The translations under genes were made by a program, and so were the position numbers. From contig VFSE01000239.1 of assembly GCA_010157825.1 (NCBI GenBank), positions 248,001-312,000 on the forward strand: 64,000 bases of DNA. The letters run 5' to 3'. This document shows positions 47,101 to 56,218 of the stretch, one piece after another (the stretch's first letter is position 1; each line of letters opens with the position of its first letter). The notes under the pieces are model-generated. The model was not told the origin of the DNA, made no database searches, and saw only the letters and a program-made list of their open reading frames with translations. The stretch is from Vickermania ingenoplastis. Its lineage: Eukaryota; Euglenozoa; Kinetoplastea; Trypanosomatida; Trypanosomatidae.

Positions 47101-49840
47101 CAGCGCGGCGCAGCACCCGCCGCACAGCACGCAAGAAGCTGCGGCACTGGTGGTGGCCGACCCCCCCTCCGATGCAGCACCGGCAAGTGCGGCAGCGCCA
47201 CCTGCTCCAGTCCAGCCAGAACTGATAGCGGACATCGTGCAAGCAGTCCTCCACGAAGTACTCCGCCGTCAGCGAAAGGGGCGGGGCCGGCGCCATCGCA
47301 CATCGCACCACCGTCAATCCCTTCGCTCTGCCAACAGGCCGCAGCATGAAGCAGCGGCTGCATCACAGCAGCAGGAAACCCAAAGGAACACGAACAAGTC
47401 GCGGCGGCTCAAGCGGCGCATCTCATCCAGCTCGACTTCCACCTCTGCGGTTTCCTCTATGCGGCGTGTGGCCCTCGCTGCAGCCCCGCGCCGTTGCGGT
47501 CTACTCCGACGCTCACCGTGCGGCCCCCAAGCGACGGAGGAAGACGATATCCGCGTCGAGAACTCCGTTGAGTTCAATGACTCGCACACCCCGCGTGGGT
47601 CTCACGCCTCCGCCAGCTCCGCCTCCGCCAGCTCCACGTCCCCGCGCCCCCTTCACGCGGCACATGCGACGCGCGCCATCTCCCGCCATGCCGGTCCACC
47701 GAAGGAGGCGGATACGCGTGACAGCGGGGCTGCCCTTCCCCCACCCGGCGCCTTCCGCGAGGTATGGCGGCGCCTTACACAAAAGTGGCACCCACGCGCC
47801 CCCAGCGAGAGGGCGATGAACACCAGCGTGTCGCTGCTGACGCAGGACCGCTCCGACACCGTGAGCGGCAGCACCGAGAACGAGGACCCGTACTTCAGTC
47901 TGCGTGGTCCCTACGGCACGCCGGCGGCAGACCATGGCACCTCCCGCTCTGCCCAGCGCCGCCGGGGCAAAGGAGCACGGGGCCCTGCCGAGCGGTTCAT
48001 TGACTCTCCGTTCGCCTGCCTCGCGCCGGGGGCCGGCCACGCCCCTTCCCTGCTCCCCGCCTTCTCCATCACGGCGCAGGGCCGGCGCTGCACGAGGCAG
48101 ACGGAGGCTGTGCGAGGCAGAGCCGAGGCGGGGTACACGCCCGGGAGAGCGGCAGCGCTGCGGGCACAGCTGTGGCGGCGGCTGGAGGAGACATCGGCGC
48201 TGCTGCCGCAGTTTCGCACGCCATCGCAGTCCCGTGCCCGCGAGGAGGAGCGGGACGGGGGCCTTGGGGGCCCGCGTAGGATGTCGAGGGCAGCAGCGGC
48301 GGAGCTGGCCCCGTCCCCCCTGGATACGGTGCTCGGTGCCGCACGCGAGCTGCTGGCGAAATCTCGGGCAGAGCTCTCGCGAGTGCGGCAGGAGGACGAG
48401 GAGAGCGAGGCGGCCGCCAGCCCCAGACCCACAGCCGCCACTCGACGGCGTAGCAGACAGCCTGCGCCCTCCTCCCAGCACGCTGGCCACCCCTTTGGAG
48501 AGGAGGCGGCGCTGCCCTCCAGCCAGCAGCAGCAGAGTGGTGTGGCAGAAGGGCTGATACGGGAGCGAACGCCGCTGCTGGAGACGCTGGGCGCTGTCTC
48601 GCCCTGCGGCGCCCACTCCCAGAGCGACCTGCACACCAGCTACCGCCGGCAGCCATCCCCCTCTACAGACCTCAGCGACAGCCGCCGCACCCCACAGCAG
48701 CACCGTGCGGAGGACAGCGGTGGCGCTGCAGAGGGCCTCTATTCCCCCCAGGAGCCCAGCAGCGGAGGGCACACGGCGTCGATGTGGAGGCCGCCGCCCG
48801 AAGGGGCCCAAGGCGTGGCCCTGTGGGCGGAACCAGTCCAGCCGCCACCCCCCCCTGTGGCCAGCGCCTCTGTGCGCGCGGCGCTGCCCGACCTGCGGCA
48901 CCCGCCAGCGCCGCCGGCTTCATTTTTCCAGCCGAGGCCAACAGCCGACGCAGCGACATCACCGATTGCGGTGAGGGAGCTCCGCGCCGCCGCTGCCGCT
49001 GCCGCTGCAGTGGGCGCCAGCACCCCGTCGCCTTCACCTGTTCGCGGAAGTGACGACAACAACGCGTATCTGTGGTCTCGGCAGCCGCTGCCACCGCCCC
49101 CTCACAACACCGCTTCCCAGGTGATGTCTAGGTCCCCCTTCCCCACCTACTCCGTGGCCACCACAGCCACCACCAGGCCCGGCGCCGCCACAGCCGCTGC
49201 AGGCTCCGGCTCGCAGCGCGCCACGGGGTCGGGATCGCGACCCTCTACAGCCAGCTACCTCCCCACTCCAACGAGGGACAACCTGGCCCAGACACAGACG
49301 CCCTCTGCTCCGGCCACCGCTACCCGCCGTGGCCCGAGCGCGTCCCAACCGAACACCAACGGTCTGGGCTATGCGGGCTATCGAAGCAGCAGCCGGAGCG
49401 TCAGTGCGAACCGCCCCCTCAATATGAGCCCCAAGTACCCCACCAGCATACACGCTGGAAGCAGCGCTCGAAACAGCATGGAACGTGATTACCATCGCCC
49501 TCTCTCTCCCCACCGCCGCGATGCACTGCTGCAGGGCCTGGACAAGGAACTACTTCAGCTGGGTCACACGCGAGACGAGCTCATGGCGAAGCACGCGCTG
49601 CTCTACGAGAAGCGGTTGCAGCTGGCCCAGAAAATGCGGGAGAAGTATGCCATCACGGCGTCCAACAGTAACGCGATGGGCGCCCGGCGGCCCACGGCGG
49701 CGGAGACCGAGCGCTTGGCCAGGGTTGCTAGAACGAGTCAGGCGGCACTCGAGCATGTCGAGAGCCGTCTGGAGCTGGTGGAGGCTTCCATGAGGAAAGT
49801 CAGCAAACAGCGAGATCTGCTACTGGAAAGTGCCGCATAG
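44153..49840 (+). CDS. Large disordered protein (1895 aa) with C-terminal coiled coil
   Basis: The ATG at 44153 opens MLGAIGDPQQDQ. Nearly all of the protein is Pro/Ser/Ala/Arg-rich low complexity. A short folded-looking segment lies at about 277-322 (VRHLTNLFGCIRYIQHVRRL, then a CPTC pair). A helical, very basic stretch near 1021-1055 reads IADIVQAVLHEVLRRQRKGR. The last ~120 residues form a coiled coil (LLQGLDKELLQLGHTRDELM ... LEHVESRLELVEASMRKV). There is no membrane span or enzymatic motif. Disordered proteins with a terminal coiled coil are frequent among trypanosomatid cytoskeletal and basal-body components, but no family is recognised and that role is speculative. Confidence 0.8.
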   Translation: MLGAIGDPQQDQRAALHPVSSPSPCFSASCSPYAGQQRGGDETLPPPPSPSETGSATRPPSTTPPASQPSTLDELLQAFPEPVSFPVLRPLSRDAAAIESGDAETCRRAPGGPAWRLKMWERQQDTSTPLSAFPEEASTATALVEGKGAVAAAPAPAPASSPYEAVEALWRPAQPVTASAPAVVRPTHQGAAAGPHPGPPPPPACLFPAMPFTMESNAPAPSTSAPERPLTRSAPAAPPPADATPVASASTSSSADAAQVFASCSEHSAERPAAPSWEVRKVRHLTNLFGCIRYIQHVRRLQNQQAALLRELQPMIRETCPTCSGGPEAAPTASAYQEAAAQRDSGKTTTTARGSASWSPLTRSSPSISPSMRPSSDTAQQLAALHLEARVRYSELERGLRSSSSGSPGRTRPSASLPPPPAGFLEVLQAALESGRQSRERSSCSRSRSAAGRDTAMEAPLDPRPAETQLLRTSSSRSPSPTAPGVGHRSAPGDEAPPLSEPWRPLSAESSTPEERHVVELRRQLFLCMQRQAQLLPALCAASDPSQEIVPQYPYEPVTRRLGRQRSTTPSTKPHASSCVFFNEAVASTQEAQELLSALAGWVTAVHGTASSSGAGTTGRTQDGDSGGTSPSAISSATPSPSPFRAAHAKGIGAAPVRPSQPMPPSLSPLSRDSASQPFSCPASPVTKAEAHAVALHAGGGGAASWSPASRRSSDRSAFQLLETIFISPMSAVKGVAQEGAGTAGHASAPVDPSAAQRVLFCTAEEEEEEPEVTGTSGGGTMMERQEALRGPPQRARHPEGAGAAHPSAVEEAVHRDTHPLLPAPTVLPTHASTPHPVLSASRLEQQHPYLNAAVTVAATAPSPWERRLEQYVEALRRVVDSEVEQLVAMPLPAQPGLEMTAGRGAEQQGEHAVEVGAEKTRAERGVRLPSRSPPLHPSSASPPEAAAFCRSDAALDMDETADTASVHQPNPHEERCHSTASRSAAQHPPHSTQEAAALVVADPPSDAAPASAAAPPAPVQPELIADIVQAVLHEVLRRQRKGRGRRHRTSHHRQSLRSANRPQHEAAAASQQQETQRNTNKSRRLKRRISSSSTSTSAVSSMRRVALAAAPRRCGLLRRSPCGPQATEEDDIRVENSVEFNDSHTPRGSHASASSASASSTSPRPLHAAHATRAISRHAGPPKEADTRDSGAALPPPGAFREVWRRLTQKWHPRAPSERAMNTSVSLLTQDRSDTVSGSTENEDPYFSLRGPYGTPAADHGTSRSAQRRRGKGARGPAERFIDSPFACLAPGAGHAPSLLPAFSITAQGRRCTRQTEAVRGRAEAGYTPGRAAALRAQLWRRLEETSALLPQFRTPSQSRAREEERDGGLGGPRRMSRAAAAELAPSPLDTVLGAARELLAKSRAELSRVRQEDEESEAAASPRPTAATRRRSRQPAPSSQHAGHPFGEEAALPSSQQQQSGVAEGLIRERTPLLETLGAVSPCGAHSQSDLHTSYRRQPSPSTDLSDSRRTPQQHRAEDSGGAAEGLYSPQEPSSGGHTASMWRPPPEGAQGVALWAEPVQPPPPPVASASVRAALPDLRHPPAPPASFFQPRPTADAATSPIAVRELRAAAAAAAAVGASTPSPSPVRGSDDNNAYLWSRQPLPPPPHNTASQVMSRSPFPTYSVATTATTRPGAATAAAGSGSQRATGSGSRPSTASYLPTPTRDNLAQTQTPSAPATATRRGPSASQPNTNGLGYAGYRSSSRSVSANRPLNMSPKYPTSIHAGSSARNSMERDYHRPLSPHRRDALLQGLDKELLQLGHTRDELMAKHALLYEKRLQLAQKMREKYAITASNSNAMGARRPTAAETERLARVARTSQAALEHVESRLELVEASMRKVSKQRDLLLESAA

Positions 49841-50164
49841 AAGGAAAGAGGGTTACTGTTGGCAACAACCAATGCCTCTCTCGAACAAAGAACCTACTAG
49901 ACCCCACTAGATCCATGTTTTTTTTTTTTTTTTTCTTGGAATAGAGAAGCACATAACATAAAAAGAATGAACAGAACCTATTGCACCACGGTTCTAGGTA
50001 CTCGCTCCCCTTCTTCAGCGAAGCTCCGGTGTGCTTACCTTTTCTCTGTCTTATCCACCCCACCCCACCCCACCCTCTTCTTTTTGGTCTATTTCTTTTT
50101 CGCTGTTGTTACTGCTCTTGCAAGAAATTATTTAGCCACCGTGCTGTTCTGTAGTTTCTCCACC
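49841..50164. other. Intergenic spacer with CACCC repeat
   Basis: 324 bases with a T-run at 49918-49934 and a CCCCA repeat near 50056-50075, followed by a T/C-rich tract that leads to the epsilon-tubulin start. Confidence 0.6.
50056..50075 (+). repeat. Short CCCCA tandem repeat
   Basis: About four CCCCA units in the 5' spacer of epsilon-tubulin, within a pyrimidine-rich region. Confidence 0.75.
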
Positions 50165-51680
50165 ATGCCTCGGGAAATTATTAGCGTTCAGATTGGCCAG
50201 TGCGGCAACCAACTAGGAATGCGGTGGTGGGACGTGATGCTACAGGAGAGCAAGACGCACCCCCCAGTACCTGGATGCCTGTCACGCTGTGTTCTACGAG
50301 GACAAACAGCGTACTGGGCCCTCCACGCTAGAGGATGAGCCTACACAGGGGTCAAGGCCAAGCTCCTCCACTCCCAGGGCCCGAGCCAGTGCTCCGGCCT
50401 TCAATGCCTCGAGACTTAAGGCGCGCTGTGTGGCGGTCGATATGGAGCAAGGGGTGCTGCACTCCATGCTGCGCGGCCCGCTGCAAGGGCTGTTCGACTC
50501 GAACTTTTTTGTCTCGGATGTGAGCGGAGCGGGGAATAACTGGGCAGTGGGACACATGGAGTATGGCGATCAGTACATAGACTCCATTACAGAAACGGTG
50601 CGCCGCCAGGTAGAACAATGCGATTGCATTCAAGCCTTCTTTGTGATGCACTCCTTAAGCGGTGGCACCGGCTCGGGGCTTGGTACGAGGGTGCTAGGGA
50701 TGCTGGAGGAGGAGTTTCCACACGTATTTCGTATTAGCCCGGTGGTGCTTCCGTCCTTGGTGGATGATGTTGTTACTGCCCCATACAACGCGTGCTTCGC
50801 CCTAAAGGAGCTGATTGAGCATGCTGACTGTGTCCTGCCCCTGGACAATGATGCGCTGGCCCGCATGGCGGACACAGCGCTAGGCAAAGGCAAAAACGGG
50901 ACCCAAGGGCCGTCGTCCGACGCTCTCGCGGAAGCCGCAGCGAAGAAAAAATCCGGAAAGGGTGATTTCACGGCTGCGATGCCTACCAGCACAAAAGGGT
51001 TACCGTATGAGAGTATGAACGGGCTGGTCGCTCAAATGCTCAGTAACATCACCTGCGGAATGCGATTTCCCGGACCGCTGAATATGGATGTTAACGAGAT
51101 TACCACCAACCTAGTCCCCTACGCGCGCCTCAACATGCTCGTTCCCTCTCTTGCTCCCCTTCGTTTGAATCAAAAATCTTCGACGGGTGGCGCCCGTTCC
51201 GTGGATGCGATGATCAGCGCCTGTCTCTCGAAGGAGCACCGCTTTGTGGACCTTCCAGCCACCAACAACCAATTCACCTCATTGGCAACAGCACTCATCG
51301 CCCGAGGACCGCAAATAACCGTGGGCGACCTCCGCCGAAATATTCATGCGCTGCACGATAAGCTCATGCTCCCGTATTGGAACCAGGACGGGTTCAAGAC
51401 AGCCATATGCGGTGTATCTCCGCTGGGCCACACCAACTCGATTCTCATGCTCTCCAACAACTGTGGCATCGCGGGTAAGATCGAAGGTATCTACAAGAAG
51501 TTCATGAAATTGTACTCCGTACGCTCTCACGTGCATCACTACGAATCTTATCTTACGCTGCAGTACTTCGAGAGCGCCTCGGAGGTGATTCGATCCACCA
51601 TTGAAGATTACCAGTATCTCGACACGGCGGTGACTCCCCGCGACGTTCCTAGGAGCATGAAGGATCTGCTGTTGTACTGA
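50165..51680 (+). CDS. Epsilon-tubulin, one reading-frame change near the 5' end
   Basis: The ATG at 50165 opens MPREIISVQIGQCGNQLGMR, the tubulin N-terminus. At the C6 run 50260-50265 the coding frame moves by +1; read past that point, the downstream frame begins QYLDACHAVFYEDK and runs to the TGA at 51680, about 504 residues in all. Family landmarks match epsilon-tubulin as I recall it: LKARCVAVDMEQGV, GAGNNWAVGH, VEQCDCIQAFFVMHS, ELIEHADCVLPLDN, LNMDVNEITTNLVPY, GDLRRNIHAL, HLHHY-like HVHHYESYL. The nucleotide-binding loop reads SGGTGSG instead of GGGTGSG. A lysine-rich insert sits at about residues 238-277, where epsilon-tubulins vary. The protein is needed for basal-body triplet microtubules. 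The frame change may be a sequencing slip; if real, only a truncated product of about 57 residues would be made. Confidence 0.9.
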
Positions 51681-52138
51681 TGAGGCCGCCTCTCAGGCGC
51701 TCAACTAGAATGCATTCACAACAGCGTTTGAATATATCTTTTTGTGCGCGTTTGCTGGGTTGTTTGTGTGTGCTGGTTGTTGCCGCACCTCATATGCCAA
51801 ATATGTTTTAAGTCCCGAGCAGGAGGGAACCCAAATATCCAGCAGTCCGAAAATTGGTATCATTTTGGGATAAACTGAAGGATTCTGGTGGCTTGTTCAC
51901 TCTTTTTTTCCCCCTTGTTGTTTGCCTATTATAAGCTTTCTTTTTGCACTGCACTAGCTCCAGATAGGTTTGGTATTTCATAGAAGCGCTCCTCCGCTTG
52001 TCTTTGTTATTACTGTTCTATTCATTAGACCAGGTCTTGTGATACCGTATAAACATCATAGGTGTTTATATTTGCAACCACCTGGACAGGTAGCTTGTAA
52101 AGAAGCCAAGGGATAGATAGCACTACACATACACGCAT
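51681..52138. other. Intergenic spacer
   Basis: 458 bases, AT-rich, with a T/C tract at about 51900-51922 followed by AG sites. No gene is seen. Confidence 0.6.
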
Positions 52139-52978
52139 ATGCCCAACACAGTGGGTAACCCGGATCACTTGAGGGCCCTGGCAACAGATTGCTCCACCCT
52201 GCTAGACTTGTTGCCACCTCGTGTAGAGGGTGAGCCGTCCTACATAGACTGCAGCGGTCCGATTGATCCGGAGAGTACCCTTATTCGCTACGACGTTCCC
52301 TACGCCGTTCATGATCCCAAGAAGTCTCTAAAGCTTCGGCGTAGTCTAGGTCTTCCTGACGTAGAAGAGCGCTCCACGGACCCAAATGTCCGCGTCATTA
52401 TTGACCGCTTCATCACGCCGCGCCGCTGGACGGACCAACACGGGACGCTCTGGGTGCAGCATGCATCCCCCTTCATCACGTCGCGTACCGATACTCTGGA
52501 AACCCACAAGAAACTCAAGCAGCGCCTCGGGCAGTACTACGCCAAAGAAACGGGTACGTGCCCCATCCGCACGATCCTCATCGCCGAGTGCTATCTTGAA
52601 GTGATCCGGATGGTCACAGCAGAGTGCTGGGAGCGGGGGCTGCTGCTCCTCTACATCCACGCCGAGCGCGTGGCCGCACAGGCGTCGCACCGTGAGATCT
52701 TTGAGAGTCGTGTGGGCCATGCCTTTCGTCTGACCCTCAAAGGCGAGAAGGATACGACCAACGTTGAGCACGAGATAGCGCAACTGAAAAAGAAGATTGA
52801 AGAGCTGGTGCAGGAAGAGAAAAACCTGAGGAAGCTGTGCGATGAGTTTAGTGCTTACGCAGAGGAGCAAACGCTGATTGAGAACAAGGAGCACAATGAT
52901 GCGGTGGCCGCACTCAAGAAGGAGGGACTGCTGAAGCGCAACCAGCTGGAGAAGATGGCGGCCGTTCCAACAGGCTAA
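52139..52978 (+). CDS. Axonemal inner-arm dynein light chain p28 (DNALI1 family)
   Basis: 279 residues from an ATG. The family core is clear: ESTLIRYDVP near 41-50, then VIIDRFITPRRW (about 85-97), LWVQHASPFITSRTDTLETH, the signature KETGTCPIRTILIAECYLE (about 136-154) and ERGLLLLYIHAE (about 165-176). A coiled coil follows (about 205-265, IAQLKKKIEELVQEEKNL). This matches Chlamydomonas p28 / human DNALI1, a light chain of single-headed inner-arm dyneins that tethers them with actin or centrin in the flagellar axoneme. Length is close to the family norm (about 250-260). It lies between epsilon-tubulin and two unknown genes in the flagellum-rich part of the window. Confidence 0.93.
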   Translation: MPNTVGNPDHLRALATDCSTLLDLLPPRVEGEPSYIDCSGPIDPESTLIRYDVPYAVHDPKKSLKLRRSLGLPDVEERSTDPNVRVIIDRFITPRRWTDQHGTLWVQHASPFITSRTDTLETHKKLKQRLGQYYAKETGTCPIRTILIAECYLEVIRMVTAECWERGLLLLYIHAERVAAQASHREIFESRVGHAFRLTLKGEKDTTNVEHEIAQLKKKIEELVQEEKNLRKLCDEFSAYAEEQTLIENKEHNDAVAALKKEGLLKRNQLEKMAAVPTG

Positions 52979-54090
52979 TCGTTGTCTGACGCGGCGCTAC
53001 CCACAACGCGTTTCGGATTTATTTATAGAGGTCCATTTTATACCATATCAGCTTTCTTTCCCTTGCTTCTGAGTGAAAGAGGCCCAGAACACCAATGAAG
53101 AGATAGAGAATAGCAGAGAAAGATATGAGAAGAGTGATGTGTTTCGATGTTCTTTATGACTCACTGCGTGGCAGCAGCTGGTCGGCGAGGGATCACGCAT
53201 TCGGCGAAGACGCTGAGTGTGTTGCCTTCCAGTTTGGTGGCACGCTTTGGGATTCTGTTTATTTTTCTTGTTTACATTTTCTTTTCTGGTGATACACATC
53301 TTCCTAGAGAAAGAAAAAAAAAAACACCTTTTTCACACCTTTTCTAGGTAAAGAGGTACTCATGAGGAAATGTGCAAACAGAAGTTAAATGATGAACGAT
53401 CTCACTCTTATATATTCTTCTTCAACCTCCCGTTGCTCTTGATCAACTCTATTATTGTGATTGTTATTATTATTTTCCTATTGCTATTTATTTATTTTCT
53501 CCTTTGAGCAACAAAACTTTTTGTTCTGTTTGTGTTTTTGCGGTGGGGCTCGTTCTCTCCACCGCCCTAGTAGTTTCTAGTGTGGCGTTTAACACCTCCC
53601 TCCCCCCCTCCCCCCCAAAGAAGTAAGCCAAGTTTAGTTCCTGCCAATCCCAGAAGGAGATCCGTAAGCACGCCCTCTCTCTCTGGACACCAATAGATAT
53701 AAGAGTGACGACTTCCCAGCAAAGCAGGCCTGTAGAGCTCCTCATTGGACTTCATCAACGGTGTCAGGGTCCAATAATCTGGATCATTTTTCACCGTGAC
53801 GTATTAGTTGGCTCACTTATTTGTCGTTCTTCTTATCTTTATATACTTTAATCGCTATAGATAGTTGCGACGCGTTTGTTGTCTTCTTTTTTATTTTGCT
53901 TAATTTTTAGCTCAAACTTTTTTTTCACTCACAAAGGCTTCTTCTGTGGCGTTTCTTTCTTCTTTTTTTCCCTTTTTTTTGAAAACGACGGCCACTGTAC
54001 AGTGTTCTAAGCAGCTGTTGTCGTACACATTGACGGCTGTAACGCTCTCCATCCACGAACGCTCAGTCTTATTCCTTGTAGCAGTACACA
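52979..54090. other. Long AT-rich spacer with one GC-rich island
   Basis: 1112 bases. About 53155-53250 is markedly richer in GC than its flanks and has coding-like composition on both strands (see findings), but no frame longer than 66-83 residues. Otherwise there are T-runs, a C-rich patch at about 53597-53620 and T/C tracts near 53960-53980 that may splice the next gene. Confidence 0.5.
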
Positions 54091-55005
54091 ATGCTGGCAG
54101 CGGAGCGTCGAAAGCGCATGGCGCTGGCGGAGAAGATTGGGCACGAAGAGTACATCTATCGGCTCAACGGTGACCCGTCAAAGCTCCCCATGACGGGAGC
54201 TGCGGGGGCCCCGTATGCCTACCACGACGGTTACGCGCAGGGCGGCGGATCGTACGGGTATGCTGGGGGTATTGGCGGGGGTGGGCTCGGGTTTGGCGGC
54301 GGATTGTACGTGGATCAGAGCCCCCCCATCGTCCCATCGCTGGCGCCGCCCGAATCGCTGCCCCCGGTGCTGCCCACGGTGCACTACCCCAAGCCTCCTG
54401 TCTACTTCCACACCAAGGGATCCTCAACGATTGGGTGCAGCACCGGGGCGCGTCTGCGGCCTCTGCAGGCACCCCTACCATCCTCTACTAGTAGCTACGT
54501 GATGGCGCCATCCAACACGGCAATCAGCACATCGCTGCCCGGCTATGCGGCGCTACCTCCCGTTCGGCCCCAGAGCAGCGCAGCACCATTGCCGCAGGTC
54601 CCTCCGCTGTCTAGGCAACAATATTTTACCCCGCCACCCATTAACACAACGTACACCAACACCGGCAGTAGAGTCATTGGCGGCGGCGGGGCCAGCAGCG
54701 CCATGTCGGGCGTGTTAAACTGGTCCGCCTCACCCTCAAACATTGGTATGACCCGTAACCCAGCACCAGGCTACATGGGATCAGCGTACGGCCCCCCGCG
54801 GCAGGCGGTTCCCCCTCCACCCCCTCCAGGGTACCTCTACGACCCAGCAGACCTCCCCCCTGCGGGCAAGGTCACCAATCGAAAACCAATGCCGACATAT
54901 TTCAATGCCTCGGAGATGCCGACGCCCTCCACTACGCCGAGGTATCGCGGCAGCAGCCAGGGCCTCACGTTCACCACCGGTAGCTACACCGACATTCATC
55001 GTTAG
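54091..55005 (+). CDS. Disordered Pro/Gly-rich protein sharing motifs with a downstream neighbour
   Basis: 304 residues. The N-terminus reads MLAAERRKRMALAEKIGHEE with YIY following, then a Gly/Tyr-rich stretch and Pro/Ser-rich low complexity. Two short motifs recur in the gene that starts at 56219: KIGHxxYxY (residues 15-23) and KPPxxFH(T/S)K (residues 101-109). A third related element (KPMPTYFN) occurs near the end. No transmembrane span or catalytic motif is visible. The basic N-terminal helix could bind acidic surfaces such as tubulin, which is speculation. The function is unknown. Confidence 0.75.
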   Translation: MLAAERRKRMALAEKIGHEEYIYRLNGDPSKLPMTGAAGAPYAYHDGYAQGGGSYGYAGGIGGGGLGFGGGLYVDQSPPIVPSLAPPESLPPVLPTVHYPKPPVYFHTKGSSTIGCSTGARLRPLQAPLPSSTSSYVMAPSNTAISTSLPGYAALPPVRPQSSAAPLPQVPPLSRQQYFTPPPINTTYTNTGSRVIGGGGASSAMSGVLNWSASPSNIGMTRNPAPGYMGSAYGPPRQAVPPPPPPGYLYDPADLPPAGKVTNRKPMPTYFNASEMPTPSTTPRYRGSSQGLTFTTGSYTDIHR

Positions 55006-56218
55006 GCAGATCCTCCCGAATAGGACGAAGGAGCAATGGCCTCCCGGCCTCGCGTATCCATGGCCCAGCTTTCACACCTCCACTTTCACGCTGAATTTCA
55101 TTTTCATTTTCATAGAGATGTCGCGGCGATGTCGAGTGTTCGTTTTACCTACGAACGGGAGTTCAAGGGGGGTAGCGACCATTTTTATTTATTTTATTAA
55201 AGGCGGGGATGCTCTTTTTTTTTTTTTTAACCTGTTCTACTTCCCCCACCCCCCTACACACACAATGACATAGAGTAAGTAGAAACGCCGAAATCTTTAA
55301 ATAATGACAGAGAGGGAAGTCCCGAATGCAGCGTCCCTCCTCTTTGCGCTGGATTATTTTAAAGTGCGGTTTCTCGTTTGGTTAGCTGCACGCCTCACTT
55401 CCGGCTTGTGAGCTATATAGAGTGTGCATCATGCCTGGTAGCAAAGGAAGGAAGGATGCTGGGCTCACTGAAAGCCTGCGCTTCACTATCCTCCGGATGC
55501 TTTTTTTTGATATATAATAGTGTTGTTAAATTACTGCTTATTTTTCGACATTTTTTTTTTTGTATGGTTGTTTTTGTCAGGCACATTCCAAATACAAATA
55601 GATGAACATAAATGTGCATCCAACGTACTATATTGCTATATCTCATTTATTACTTTTTCTTTTTCGCTTTTCTCCTCTCCTCCTCTTTTTTTTTTTGCTT
55701 TTTTCATCTCCGTTTCACTACCATTTATGTGAGGAGTCTCCTGGGGGTAATCAACTGGACCCCAAAGCCTCAAAAAAAAAAAGAAATACTCGTGTTGCCC
55801 GTCGCTGTGGGGAGAACACAAACAAACCGCCTAAAAAACGACAGCCTCTGACCGAGACTGGCGGGCTGGTTAAAGATCTTCCTCCTTCGGTGTCCTGCAC
55901 GAGAAAGTGTCCTACTTCTCTCTACAGTTCCTCTCTGGAGGGTACTGTACACTCGCTGCGGTTCACCTTGTCCTGGTGGCCTGCAGATTCCTTATCCTTC
56001 TCGTCTTCCTCTCTTTTTCTCCTAGCTGTTGCTACAGAAAATTTCATATTCTCCTTAGTTGTGGACGATCTATAGTAAAAGAAAAAAAAAGAAACGAAAG
56101 AAAACCATCGTTGTACATCTCTACGCGTTTTCAGCAGTAACAAGGAGCCTGGTGCCATCGCTTCCTCGAGACCGTTGCAGCGCCAAGGAAGCAGCGCGTC
56201 TTCTTGACCTGTCGCAGC
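55006..56218. other. Long AT-rich spacer
   Basis: 1213 bases with multiple T-runs and A-runs and a T/C-rich zone near 55640-55730. One + frame (55602-56075) is open for 157 codons, but its first third is translated T-rich sequence. I see no supported gene. Confidence 0.5.

Noticed and set aside
53595-53625. C-rich patch as possible structured or G-quadruplex element (minus strand)
   Set aside because: Too short and irregular to support beyond low complexity.
55602-56075. 157-residue + frame in a spacer
   Set aside because: First third is translated T-rich tract and the remainder has no recognisable features; overlaps the likely splicing zone of the next gene.
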